Of a DNA stretch of 49,853 bases, positions 24,290-32,793 are shown in pieces. The notes under the pieces are model-generated. The model was not told the origin of the DNA, did no database searches, and saw only the letters and a program-made list of their open reading frames with translations. The stretch lies in NCBI RefSeq assembly GCF_900096565.1, contig NZ_FMYP01000004.1:1-49853 (forward strand), read 5' to 3'. Both the position numbers and the translations under genes were made by a program. Source of the DNA: Williamwhitmania taraxaci (GTDB taxonomy: Bacteria; Bacteroidota; Bacteroidia; Bacteroidales; Williamwhitmaniaceae). The first letter of the stretch is position 1; the number at the start of each line of letters is the position of its first letter.

Positions 24290-24793
24290 ATGCAAAAGTT
24301 TCTAAAGACGCTTATTTCCCGGCGAACTATTGTTCAGGCAGTGATTGGGGTTTCCCTTTACCTGCTATTTAGTCGATACAATATTTCGTTGTGGTGGTTG
24401 CTGGTGCCCGGAGTTCTTACGGGTTTGCTCTTTGGCAAGGTTTTCTGTAGATGGATGTGTCCACTCGGCTTCGTTATGGAGCTGATTATGGGGATGGATT
24501 CCAGCCAAAAGCTAAAGCAGATGTATCAGTACCACAAGATTGGATGCCCTATTGCATGGATGCAGGGGGTAATGAATCGCATGTCGGTGCTGAACATTAA
24601 GCTGAATTTTGAAACCTGCAAGACCTGCGGGCTTTGCGATAAGCAGTGCTACATTGCCACGCTGGAACCCGAGAAGTATAGCTTGTATAAGGCCGGAAAG
24701 AAACGGCCCGGTGATGCATACGCCTGCTCAAAGTGCCTTAGCTGCGTAGCGGTTTGCCCCAACGGTAGCTTGCGGTATAAAGGGGGGCGATAG
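24290..24793 (+). CDS. NapH-like membrane polyferredoxin
   Basis: The protein (167 residues) has two N-terminal hydrophobic segments (about 12-28 and 32-50), then CRWMCPLG (Cys53/Cys57), the hallmark of NapH/NosR/CcoG-type membrane ferredoxins. Two 4Fe-4S motifs follow: CKTCGLCDKQC (110-120) and CSKCLSCVAVCP (146-157). The family moves electrons at the membrane. Its place at the end of the thioredoxin operon suggests an electron link between the thiol system and a quinone or ferredoxin pool; this is inference. Confidence 0.87.
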   Translation: MQKFLKTLISRRTIVQAVIGVSLYLLFSRYNISLWWLLVPGVLTGLLFGKVFCRWMCPLGFVMELIMGMDSSQKLKQMYQYHKIGCPIAWMQGVMNRMSVLNIKLNFETCKTCGLCDKQCYIATLEPEKYSLYKAGKKRPGDAYACSKCLSCVAVCPNGSLRYKGGR

Positions 24794-24860
24794 CGTTTAC
24801 ATTTAAGTTTTTAATACGATAAAGTGGCCAATTTATAGCAGAAGCGGCTCTTTTCAGTCG

Positions 24861-24899
24861 ATCGAGCAATAGCTGTAATAACTATTGCTCGATTTTTTG
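24861..24899 (+). terminator. Terminator of the thiol-redox operon
   Basis: A 12-bp perfect stem (ATCGAGCAATAG with CTATTGCTCGAT) has a 9-base loop and is followed by six T. Confidence 0.92.
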
Positions 24900-24970
24900 T
24901 TGGGTAGTAACTCGTATTCGAAATTGGTTGATCAACTGGGCAACGACATTTCCATTCGAGTATAATATCC

Positions 24971-25291
24971 CTATTGCTTAAGGAATGGATAAAACAATTT
25001 GTCGCCGCTTTGATGGTTAAAGGCGGGATGAAGGTCGAAGCGAACAACTCCTACAACGGCATTATCGCCAACGGCTTTTGCTATAAGTGCGGTACCTTCT
25101 GAGCCAAACCCGGCACATAATTCTATGGCGGTTACTCCTTCTTCTATCAATTGCAGGGCTACTTTAACTGCTTCTTCATAGTCTTTAACACCAACAACGG
25201 ATAGTTTTACTACCGGAGAATCAATAGTTGCCCGATGTTTTGTATAATCATTCTCGGGGGCTACAAAAATAAATGCTGCTTTTACTGACAT
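24971..25291 (-). CDS. DUF6506 family protein
   Basis: The 106-residue protein matches what I recall of DUF6506: AAFIFVAPENDYTKHRATID at the start, VVGVKDYEEAVKVA, then the glycine-rich IELCAGFGSEGTALIAKAVG and VGVVRFDLHPAF. No signal peptide. Function is unknown; the fold is probably a small alpha/beta barrel-like fragment. It stands alone. Confidence 0.8.
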   Translation of the reverse strand: MSVKAAFIFVAPENDYTKHRATIDSPVVKLSVVGVKDYEEAVKVALQLIEEGVTAIELCAGFGSEGTALIAKAVGDNAVVGVVRFDLHPAFNHQSGDKLFYPFLKQ

Positions 25292-25475
25292 AATCGTTTG
25301 TTTTGTAAAGGGAATATTAGTTCGAAATATCTATCAACGATAAATTTTATTTTCACTTGGTGAATTGATTACCCACCCTGGATGGATTTTTATTTGCCAA
25401 TACGGTTGCTTGAATATTTTTTCCAAATCAAGCGCAAGGAATGGGGTCGTTCGATGTCAAAACAAAATAAACAAA

Positions 25476-25483
25476 TAATTTTG
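25476..25483 (+). promoter_or_regulatory. -7 element (TAATTTTG) of the HMA-like gene
   Basis: Perfect TAnnTTTG match 38 bases before the ATG at 25521; no clear -33 TTG. Confidence 0.35.
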
Positions 25484-25520
25484 GGACGAACCCTACGTTT
25501 CGATTATAAAACCTATTGCT

Positions 25521-25880
25521 ATGCGATTTTTACTTGTGTTTGTTTTTAGTGCCATTGCTCTTATCTCCTTTGGTAACCCTGATCCTACGGCTAAAACCGA
25601 TTGTGTTTACTATTCTGTGAAGGTAGATAGTAAGGATGTTAAAGCCAATGTTGAAAAGAAGATGCTTGCTCTTCAAGGTGTAACCGCTGTTGAGGTTAGC
25701 GTTGTAGATAGCTACATTCAGGTTACCTATTCTCCTTCGAAGGTAACTGCTGTAATTATTAAGGAAAAGATTGAGAAGTTGGGATTGGCTCCTCAGCCAT
25801 TGAAGTGTAAGCCTCAATCGTCCTATTGTGATGGCGATTGCAGGGGATGTTCGGCAATTAAATCAAGGGGCCGCCATTGA
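25521..25880 (+). CDS. Exported HMA-like protein with Cys-rich tail
   Basis: The 119-residue protein has a signal peptide (about 1-18) and a ferredoxin-like HMA domain (about 28-92). The typical pattern VxAVEVSVVDSYIQVTYSPSKV...IKEKIEKLG is clear. The GMTCxxC metal motif of classical HMA domains is missing; the equivalent loop contains SKDVKAN. The tail instead has CKPQSSYCDGDCRGC, four cysteines that could bind a metal. A role in periplasmic metal handling is possible and unproven. Confidence 0.7.
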   Translation: MRFLLVFVFSAIALISFGNPDPTAKTDCVYYSVKVDSKDVKANVEKKMLALQGVTAVEVSVVDSYIQVTYSPSKVTAVIIKEKIEKLGLAPQPLKCKPQSSYCDGDCRGCSAIKSRGRH

Positions 25881-26004
25881 TTTCCGATTGGTAATCGTAT
25901 CTCTAAACCGGATTGGACCCATACAAGGAAACAGTTCGGTTTCTTCTTTAAATGTGGTTCGCCTTTGTTTTAATAGTACAGAACATAATTCGGTGTAATG
26001 AAGG

Positions 26005-26035
26005 TTTGAACTAAATAGGAAAAGTAATATCTTTG
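26005..26035 (+). promoter_or_regulatory. Promoter of the toxin-antitoxin pair
   Basis: TTTG (26005-26008) and TATCTTTG (26028-26035) are separated by 19 bases, an ideal Bacteroidota promoter, 28 bases before the antitoxin ATG. Confidence 0.65.
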
Positions 26036-26063
26036 CATTACAATATAATTTAACTAGTTAGCC

Positions 26064-26294
26064 ATGAACCTCCAGTATTTATTCGACAGCGCTGGGAATA
26101 CAACCGGAGTTTTTATTCCCATTGAAGAGTGGAATACCCTTAAGAAAAAGTATATGGGGATTGATGATGAGGTGATCGCTATTTCATCCTGGCAGGTAGA
26201 TGAGGTAAAAGATCGGTTAGTCGATTATCGGAAGAACCCAAACCAAAGGCTGGATTTTGATAGTGCGATGGCGGACATCGAAAAGGATTTGTAA
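26064..26294 (+). CDS. Antitoxin of a RelE/ParE-type module
   Basis: The protein (76 residues) begins MNLQYLFDSAGNTTGVFIPIEEWNTL, a start common to Bacteroidota antitoxins paired with RelE/ParE toxins. It then has a long charged helix (VDEVKDRLVDYRKNPNQRLDF) typical of the toxin-wrapping C-terminus. It likely neutralises the next gene product and represses its own promoter. Its stop codon overlaps the toxin start by one base. Confidence 0.82.
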   Translation: MNLQYLFDSAGNTTGVFIPIEEWNTLKKKYMGIDDEVIAISSWQVDEVKDRLVDYRKNPNQRLDFDSAMADIEKDL

Positions 26295-26599
26295 TGTATA
26301 CGGTCGTAATACTACCAAAGGCCAAGGATGATATTCGACAGGCTGCACTTTGGTATAACGAAAAACAACCGGGACTTGGAAAAAGGTTTGTGTTTCAAAT
26401 TCGCCAAAAGGTTGAGCATATTCGCCAACACCCCATGGCTTTCAGCAAACGTTACGAGGATGTCAGACTGGCGGTAATGAACATCTTTCCTTTTACTATT
26501 CACTATTCCGTTGACGATCGAGTTAAAACAGTGCTTATTATTGCCGTGATGCATACTAGTCGCGATCCTAAAAATTGGGATAGACGCATTAAGGAGTAA
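26294..26599 (+). CDS. RelE/ParE superfamily toxin
   Basis: The 101-residue protein has the RelE/ParE fold: PKAKDDIRQAALWYNEKQPGLGKRF (two helices), the RLAVMNIFPFTIHYSVDD strands, and the VLIIAVMHTSRDPKNWDRR end found in ParE-like toxins. Whether it cleaves mRNA on ribosomes or poisons gyrase cannot be told. Coupled to the antitoxin by a one-base overlap. Confidence 0.88.
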   Translation: MYTVVILPKAKDDIRQAALWYNEKQPGLGKRFVFQIRQKVEHIRQHPMAFSKRYEDVRLAVMNIFPFTIHYSVDDRVKTVLIIAVMHTSRDPKNWDRRIKE

Positions 26600-26798
26600 T
26601 TTTTGCGATAAATATTCTAATACAACACAAGTGGGTTTGCAACCGCAAATTAGGTTCAGGAAACACTTGGGGGAAATTATGTGCGGCTCTTCTATATACA
26701 TATGATGCCGGAGGCATCAATTCTATCTAAGAAAATAGGTTTGCATGAGTTTATTCATTTGAATAAACTACATGCACCATTCTCTCTATTGGTTACCT

Positions 26799-28061
26799 CT
26801 AAATGCCCAACAGCAACCGATCGGGATTGCCACCGCCCAGCAGCATCAGTTCAGGGTTTTCGAGCATCTGTTTTACCTTAACGAGGAAACCCACGGAATC
26901 CTTGCCGTCAATAACCCGGTGATCGTAGCTGAGGGCAATATACATCATGGGGCGAATTTCCACTTTTCCGTCTATGGCCATTGGCCTATCCACAATGTTG
27001 TGCATTCCCAGTATTCCCGATTGAGGTGGATTAAGAATTGGGGTGCTCATCATGGAGCCATAGGTGCCTCCGTTGGTTATGGTAAAGGTGCCACCGGTCA
27101 TTTCGTCGAGCGTTATTTTTCCCGTTCGGGCTTTTTCGGCCAACTCACCAATTCTACGCTCAATGCCAGCAAGCGAAAGCGTTTCGGCATTTCGGATTAC
27201 GGGAACCATTAGCCCCTTAGGGGTTTGTACTGCAATGGCAATATCGTAGTAGTGTGGGGTGATTATCTCCTCGCCATCGAGGATGGAGTTTACCGAGGGA
27301 TGCTGCTTAAGCGCCTCCACCACGGCCTTGGTGAAGAACGACATAAATCCCACCTTTACCCCGTGCTTCTCTTGGAACTCCTTGCCGTAGGTTTTGCGTA
27401 GATCCATTACACAGGTCATGTCCACCTCGTTGAAGGTGGTAAGCATGGCCGTTTCATTCTTTACTGTCACCAAGCGCTGTGCCAGCTTACGGCGCAGGGA
27501 GCTCATCCTATTCCTATCCTCGGAGCGAAGTGCTTCGGTGGGCATTGCCGGAACAACTCCGCCAGCTTGGCTTATACCTGCCTTAGCAAGTTCTACCTCG
27601 TGCCTTCCTATGCGCTTTAACCCGTTGATGATATCGTCCACCGACAATCCTTCCTCCTCCATCATCTGCTTGGCAAGAGGCGATACCTTTACCTTGTCGT
27701 CGGTTGAGGAGGTGATGGGCTGAGCCTTTTGCTCAACAATAGGCTTGGCTGCATCAGGTTGTTTTGCTGAAGGAGTAGCGGCACTCTTTGCAGCTGGTGC
27801 TTCAACTTTTGTGGCGCTACCGGTGGCTTCGCTATCGATGGTGCAGGCAACGCTACCAACCTTGATAGGTGTATTAGCCTTGGCAAGAATCTTTATTTTG
27901 CCACTCTCTGCCGCAAGCAACGGTAGGGTAGCCTTGTCGCTCTCTACCTCGGCAACTTCTTGATCTTTTTCAACCGCAGCACCATCTTCAACTAACCAGT
28001 TGGCAATTTCCACTTCGGTAATGCTTTCGCCCGGGCTGGGGATTTTTATTTCTATAACCAT
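26799..28061 (-). CDS. sucB: 2-oxoglutarate dehydrogenase E2, dihydrolipoyllysine succinyltransferase
   Basis: The protein (420 residues) has a lipoyl domain with the lipoate attachment Lys43 in ESDKAT. An Ala/Pro/Lys-rich linker, a short E3/E1-binding segment (about 123-160, [15 protein letters not shown]) and the catalytic acyltransferase domain follow. The active site is HRVIDGKD (His381, Asp385). It transfers succinyl from lipoate to CoA. It is the last gene of the minus-strand operon with sucA, 77 bases after it. No E3 gene is in the window. Confidence 0.95.
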   Translation of the reverse strand: MVIEIKIPSPGESITEVEIANWLVEDGAAVEKDQEVAEVESDKATLPLLAAESGKIKILAKANTPIKVGSVACTIDSEATGSATKVEAPAAKSAATPSAKQPDAAKPIVEQKAQPITSSTDDKVKVSPLAKQMMEEEGLSVDDIINGLKRIGRHEVELAKAGISQAGGVVPAMPTEALRSEDRNRMSSLRRKLAQRLVTVKNETAMLTTFNEVDMTCVMDLRKTYGKEFQEKHGVKVGFMSFFTKAVVEALKQHPSVNSILDGEEIITPHYYDIAIAVQTPKGLMVPVIRNAETLSLAGIERRIGELAEKARTGKITLDEMTGGTFTITNGGTYGSMMSTPILNPPQSGILGMHNIVDRPMAIDGKVEIRPMMYIALSYDHRVIDGKDSVGFLVKVKQMLENPELMLLGGGNPDRLLLGI

Positions 28062-28138
28062 TATTTACGCTTATTTATGGTTCGTCTTTTTATTTTAAAA
28101 TTGGCATATTGACAAATTGTCGAATTGGCACATTATCT

Positions 28139-30946
28139 CTACTTCTCTCCAAACAACACGTCTCTATCTACCTTCACATTTTTTCGTGCACTACCAACTT
28201 TACACTGTAGGCCGCAATACTTGTTCTTCAGATCGCAATCGCACTTACGAAATACCTTGTCGATGATCTCGGTTTGTTCTAGTATGTGCAATTTGTTGAG
28301 TCCAATAGCGGGGCTACCGCTTGCTTGGCGTGTAATCTGCTCCAAATCCAGTTCGGGAAGGTTGTTCTTGATAAAGTTCCAAGCACCCATGTTTTCTGGT
28401 TCTTCCTGCACCCAAAGATATTTAATGGCGTGCTTGTAACGATTGAGCACTTTATTAATCTGTTGGGCAGGGAAGGGGTAAAGCTGTTCCACTCTGATTA
28501 GCGCAATATCCTTTGCATCGAATTGTTCCTTGCGTTCGAGCAGGTCGTAGTATATCTTGCCTGAACAGAGTACTACACGAAGCACCGTATCGGGCTCGGT
28601 GTTATGATCGTCTATCACCTCTTGGAATGCTCCGCTGCTCATATCGCTGAGCGATGATACGCACTTGGGGTGGCGAAGCAAGCTCTTTGGGGTAAATACT
28701 ATTAGCGGGAGGGTAAATTCACGCTTTACCTGCCTCCTATGCATGTGAAACAGGTTTGCTGGCGTGGTAGGTATAACTATCTGCATGTTGTTGTGGGCGC
28801 AAAGAGTTAGGAATCGCTCTATCCGTGCGCTGGAGTGTTCGGGTCCTTGACCTTCGTAACCATGGGGTAGAAGCAGGGTAAGGCCATTGAGCAGGGCCCA
28901 CTTATCCTCTGCGGAGCTGATATACTGATCGATGATCACCTGAGCCACATTGAAAAAATCGCCAAACTGGGCTTCCCATATGGTTAGACCATTGGGCGTT
29001 GCAAGAGCATAACCGTAGTCGAATCCCAAAACGCCATACTCGGAGAGGTGGGAATTATATACTGTAACCGGGGCTTGATTCTTATCGAGGTTTTGAAGTG
29101 GGTAATACTTTTCATCGGAGTCTTCAATGTTGTAAACCGAGTGCCGATGCGAGAAGGTTCCTCGCTCGGAATCTTGTCCGCTAAGCCTTACTGGATGCCC
29201 TTCGATGGCTAAGGAGGCGTATGCCAAGAGCTCGCCAAGCGCCCAGTCGAGCTTTCCCGATTCCATCATCTGCGTTCTATCGTCGAGCAGCTTTTTTAAC
29301 TTTTTGAAGAACGATTTTCCTTCGGGTAGGGTGTTGAATTTGGTAAATAGTTGCTTTAGCGTTTCGGCAGGAACCGCAGTAATTGGGGAACTATGGAAAT
29401 CTTCAGGTCGTGAGTGACGCATACTCTTCCACTCTTCGGCAAAGAATCTTCGAATAGATACCTTTTGAAATGTTTTTGCTAAATCCAGCTTCTCGTCGAG
29501 CTCCTTGTCGAACTCTTGCTGCATCTGCTTTGCCTCCTCTTTCGACATGCTTCCGCTAGCTGCGAGATCGATGGCGTAAAGGTCGCGTGGGTTAGGATGT
29601 TTTGCAATGGCATCGTAAAGGATGGGCTGGGTAAAACGGGGCTCATCACCCTCGTTATGCCCGTATCTGCGGTAGCACAGAATGTCGATAAACACATCGG
29701 TGTGGAAGGTTTGCCTATACTCAACGGCCATTTTTATGGTATGGACCAAAGCCTCTGCATCGTCACCGTTCACGTGAAAAATTGGCGATTGGGTTACTTT
29801 GGCAATATCGGTGCAGTATGTGCTGCTTCGGGCATCGAGGTAATTGGTGGTAAACCCCACCTGATTATTAACCACCAGATGAATTGTTCCACCGGTTTTG
29901 TAGCCATTCAGCTGGCTCATCTGAAGGGTTTCGTAAACTACCCCTTGAGCGGCAACTGCTGCATCTCCATGAATAATTATTGGGGCAAGTTTATTGAAAT
30001 CGCCTTTGTATCGGTTATCGATAAGGGCTCGTGAAACACCTTCGGCAACTGGACCAACCGTTTCGAGGTGAGACGGGTTGGGCAAGAGGCTTAGCGCAAC
30101 TTTTTTTCCATTGTCGGTGGTAATGGTACTATTGAATCCGAGGTGGTATTTAACGTCGCCAAGAGTTACGTTTCCGTCGTAGCGTTCGCCCATAAACTCG
30201 GCAAATATTCTCTCAGCCGGCTTACGCATTATGTTTGTAAGGATGTTGAGCCTGCCACGGTGGGGCATGCCAATAATGAACTCTTCGATTCCAAGGTTGG
30301 CTCCATGCTCAATAACCGCATCGAGGGCCGGAACGAGTGATTCTGCACCTTCGAGAGAGAATCTTTTCTGTCCAACAAACTTCTTGTGAATGAACTGCTC
30401 GAACCCTACGGCGTGAGTGAGGTGCCAGTAGATGTGCTTTTGCTCTTCGGGGGTGTATATGGATAAGTTCTTAGAGTTCTCCATCTTTGCTCGGAGCCAC
30501 TCCACGGCCTCTGGTCTTCGGATATAAGAATACTCTACACCAATTGAGGCGCAGTAGGTTTGCTGCAAATGATCAATAATAGTCTGCAGGGTTGCTGGTC
30601 CAATGCCAATGCCCTTGCCCGCTTGAAAGACGGTGTTGAGGTCGGCCTCGGACAACTTGTAGTTCTCCAGATCAAGGGTAGGTGTGTAGGTGCGGCGTGT
30701 TCTTACCGGGTTTGTTTGGGTGAAGAGGTGGCCGCGTTTGCGGTAATCTTCAATTAGGGTTACAACCTTAAACTCGTTGTCGACTATTCCAGAGGTTTGT
30801 TCGCCGTAGGTAGTTCGTGCCAACTCGTAGCCCTTAAAGAATGTCCTCCAACTCTCATCTATACTCTGCGGATCCTTCAGGTAGCGAAGATATAGTTCGT
30901 CAATGGCTTCAATTTCAGAATTCCCAACAAATGAAAATTTATCCAT
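28139..30946 (-). CDS. sucA: 2-oxoglutarate dehydrogenase E1 component
   Basis: The full-length (935-residue) thiamin-diphosphate enzyme decarboxylates 2-oxoglutarate and succinylates the E2 lipoate. The N-terminus (FSFVGNSEIEAIDELYLRY) is the E2-interaction segment. The ThDP region has HGDAAVAAQGVVYETLQMS and VNNQVGFTT, and the C-terminal domain has LLPHGYEGQGPEHSSARIERFL. The very end carries four or five cysteines (KCDCDLKNKYCGLQCK), a possible metal site that I do not associate with the E. coli enzyme. An oxidative TCA step in a bacterium with anaerobic enzymes suggests flexible metabolism. Confidence 0.96.
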   Translation of the reverse strand: MDKFSFVGNSEIEAIDELYLRYLKDPQSIDESWRTFFKGYELARTTYGEQTSGIVDNEFKVVTLIEDYRKRGHLFTQTNPVRTRRTYTPTLDLENYKLSEADLNTVFQAGKGIGIGPATLQTIIDHLQQTYCASIGVEYSYIRRPEAVEWLRAKMENSKNLSIYTPEEQKHIYWHLTHAVGFEQFIHKKFVGQKRFSLEGAESLVPALDAVIEHGANLGIEEFIIGMPHRGRLNILTNIMRKPAERIFAEFMGERYDGNVTLGDVKYHLGFNSTITTDNGKKVALSLLPNPSHLETVGPVAEGVSRALIDNRYKGDFNKLAPIIIHGDAAVAAQGVVYETLQMSQLNGYKTGGTIHLVVNNQVGFTTNYLDARSSTYCTDIAKVTQSPIFHVNGDDAEALVHTIKMAVEYRQTFHTDVFIDILCYRRYGHNEGDEPRFTQPILYDAIAKHPNPRDLYAIDLAASGSMSKEEAKQMQQEFDKELDEKLDLAKTFQKVSIRRFFAEEWKSMRHSRPEDFHSSPITAVPAETLKQLFTKFNTLPEGKSFFKKLKKLLDDRTQMMESGKLDWALGELLAYASLAIEGHPVRLSGQDSERGTFSHRHSVYNIEDSDEKYYPLQNLDKNQAPVTVYNSHLSEYGVLGFDYGYALATPNGLTIWEAQFGDFFNVAQVIIDQYISSAEDKWALLNGLTLLLPHGYEGQGPEHSSARIERFLTLCAHNNMQIVIPTTPANLFHMHRRQVKREFTLPLIVFTPKSLLRHPKCVSSLSDMSSGAFQEVIDDHNTEPDTVLRVVLCSGKIYYDLLERKEQFDAKDIALIRVEQLYPFPAQQINKVLNRYKHAIKYLWVQEEPENMGAWNFIKNNLPELDLEQITRQASGSPAIGLNKLHILEQTEIIDKVFRKCDCDLKNKYCGLQCKVGSARKNVKVDRDVLFGEK

Positions 30947-30949
30947 AGC

Positions 30950-32392
30950 TTATTGCATGTTCTCGTTTTGAAGATTATTATTGCCGTAGCCAAACAGCTT
31001 TCTTTGCTTAATCATTTCGCAGGCAAAGTTTGGAACCATTGATTCCCATTCGGCATCGTTGTTTTTTATTTTTTCAATTAAATCGTGCGGTTGTATGTGC
31101 AAGCGGCTTTTGTTGGCGCCCATTATTTCTAGTACCTTTCGGTTTGCCTTGAGGTATTGGTAAAGCGGAGCGATGTCGGGCGGTAGCACTAGGTCTTCGG
31201 AATGGATACACTTTCCCGTTTCTTTCTCTAGTTCAGGATAGATATAGAGTTTTGTATTCGCTGGGAATAACCGGCCAAACGCTTCCAGTATACCTCCTTT
31301 CAGGTTCTGGTAGTATTGCTTATCAAAGACCTTACGAAAGGTGGGTATTCCAATCACTATACGCAGCTTCTTTATTTTAAAGGCCGAGAAATAGCTAACC
31401 AACTTATAGTATTCACGGAAGTTGGAAATCATTACGTTCTGGCCCATGGCGTTGAGCAGATTCACACGGTCGAGGAAATCGCGCTCATCAATTTCTCCCT
31501 CATGTAGGAGGTTGTTGAGGGTAATCTCGCACAGGGCAATAGTGCTGTCGCGGGAGTATTCGGGATCGCTTTTGAAAATGGAGTAGCTGGTTTTCAGCAT
31601 ATCCAAGCCCAAGTAGGAGATGGGGCGAAACCTGCCTCGAATGGCCAGCACATTTTTCTTGTAGAGCATGTCCGATGGTTGGCGAACCTCCCCATTCCTA
31701 TCGAAGATGGTGGCGTTGGTCATTCCATTCTTAACCAGCTGCACGCCAAGAAGGCGATTGTCGACCCAAGCCAAATCGGGGCCGCACATGCGCACCATGG
31801 TTACCTCAATACGGTCGGTGTCGAGGTTGTCCATTAGACTTTGAAGAAAAGTATTTGGGCTTTCGATGCAGTGAAAGCAGGCCCAAATTAGATTTACTCC
31901 AAGCGTTCCAAGCGTATACTGTTGCAGTAGCGTGTCGTTTTCTTTGAGGTTGACGTGAATCACCACCTCGCTGGCCTTTCCACGCTCCTGCATCTCAAAT
32001 TTCACACCCAGCCATCCATGGCTATCGTTGGTCTTGGCAAAATTGATAGTTTCAACGGTGTTGGCAAAGGCAAAGAAACGGGTTTCGCTATCGTGCTGGT
32101 GTCTTAGCAAGTTTATGAGTTCGTCGTACTCGTAGTGGAGCATCTTGTGGAGTCGCTCCTCCGAAACGTAACGATCGGGTTTTCCTTCGTTATAGAGATG
32201 ATCGGAAAAGGTTTTGTTGTAGGCCGAAATACTCTTGGCAATAGTGCCGGATGCCCCTCCTGCTTGGAAGAAGGCGCGTGCCACCTCTTGTCCTCCGCCA
32301 ATTTCGGCAAGGGTTCCATATATGGTTTTGTCGAGATTTATGTTGAGCGCCTTGCTCTTAGTACTTTGTATTTCCCGTTCCATGAGGTCCAT
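30950..32392 (-). CDS. Conserved Bacteroidota protein of unknown function upstream of sucA
   Basis: The protein (480 residues) is cytosolic by sequence, without signal peptide or membrane segment. Landmarks are YGTLAEIGGGQEVARAFFQAGG near the start, HGWLGVKFE, QQYTLGTLGVNLIWACF, ALCEITLNNLLHEGE and MGQNVMISNFREYYKL. I recognise it as a strongly conserved family in Bacteroidota that databases sometimes label as a TonB-dependent receptor or nucleotidyltransferase; neither label fits the sequence. It ends 3 bases before sucA, so it is certainly co-transcribed and may serve the complex. Confidence 0.85.
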   Translation of the reverse strand: MDLMEREIQSTKSKALNINLDKTIYGTLAEIGGGQEVARAFFQAGGASGTIAKSISAYNKTFSDHLYNEGKPDRYVSEERLHKMLHYEYDELINLLRHQHDSETRFFAFANTVETINFAKTNDSHGWLGVKFEMQERGKASEVVIHVNLKENDTLLQQYTLGTLGVNLIWACFHCIESPNTFLQSLMDNLDTDRIEVTMVRMCGPDLAWVDNRLLGVQLVKNGMTNATIFDRNGEVRQPSDMLYKKNVLAIRGRFRPISYLGLDMLKTSYSIFKSDPEYSRDSTIALCEITLNNLLHEGEIDERDFLDRVNLLNAMGQNVMISNFREYYKLVSYFSAFKIKKLRIVIGIPTFRKVFDKQYYQNLKGGILEAFGRLFPANTKLYIYPELEKETGKCIHSEDLVLPPDIAPLYQYLKANRKVLEIMGANKSRLHIQPHDLIEKIKNNDAEWESMVPNFACEMIKQRKLFGYGNNNLQNENMQ

Positions 32393-32793
32393 CTACAGTT
32401 GCCTAAAGGTAGAAAACTTTGTTTAACGTCATACTGTTTTCGCTTATTACCAAGGTAAACAAGCTTTGGTGGCAAAGGTTTTGAGGGAGCGAAAAAAAAT
32501 GTGCCAATGCGACAATTGTTAAGAGGCAATAGAAACTAGGTGTTTAGGGTTTTAGGGTTCAGCATTACTTCATTAAACTCTAAAATTTAACCACAGAGAG
32601 CACAGAGAAATTAACCACAGAGAAAAACCGATTAGCTTCCTCTAACTTCTTTTAACTTCCTCTAACTCCATTTAATTCTTTAACTCCCGTTTACCTTCCG
32701 TCTTACTCCCGATTAACTTCCTCTTTCTCGATTAAACTTCGCAGTGGAAAAGTTATCTTAGAAACTCTACCTAGAACGAATATTCACAACCTA
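32393..32793. other. Divergent intergenic region carrying the second repeat locus
   Basis: No gene is present. The minus strand has a near-consensus -7 element (TACCTTTA near 32402) for the operon ending in sucB. Most of the rest is the composite repeat listed separately. Confidence 0.55.
32553..32741 (+). repeat. Composite dispersed repeat, locus 2 (10-11 bp TAACTTCCTC-type array)
   Basis: From left to right: TAGGGTTCAGCATTACTTC (32553-32571), two TTAACCACAGAGA blocks (from 32587 and 32611), then about nine units starting TAACTTC/TAACTCC/TACCTTCC, 8-11 bp each (32629-32740). Bases 32633-32694 match the reverse complement of 5237-5298 at 59 of 62 positions. Confidence 0.85.

Noticed and set aside
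30950-32392. TonB-dependent receptor
   Set aside because: No signal peptide, TonB box, plug or beta-barrel pattern is visible; the label used in some databases is not supported.
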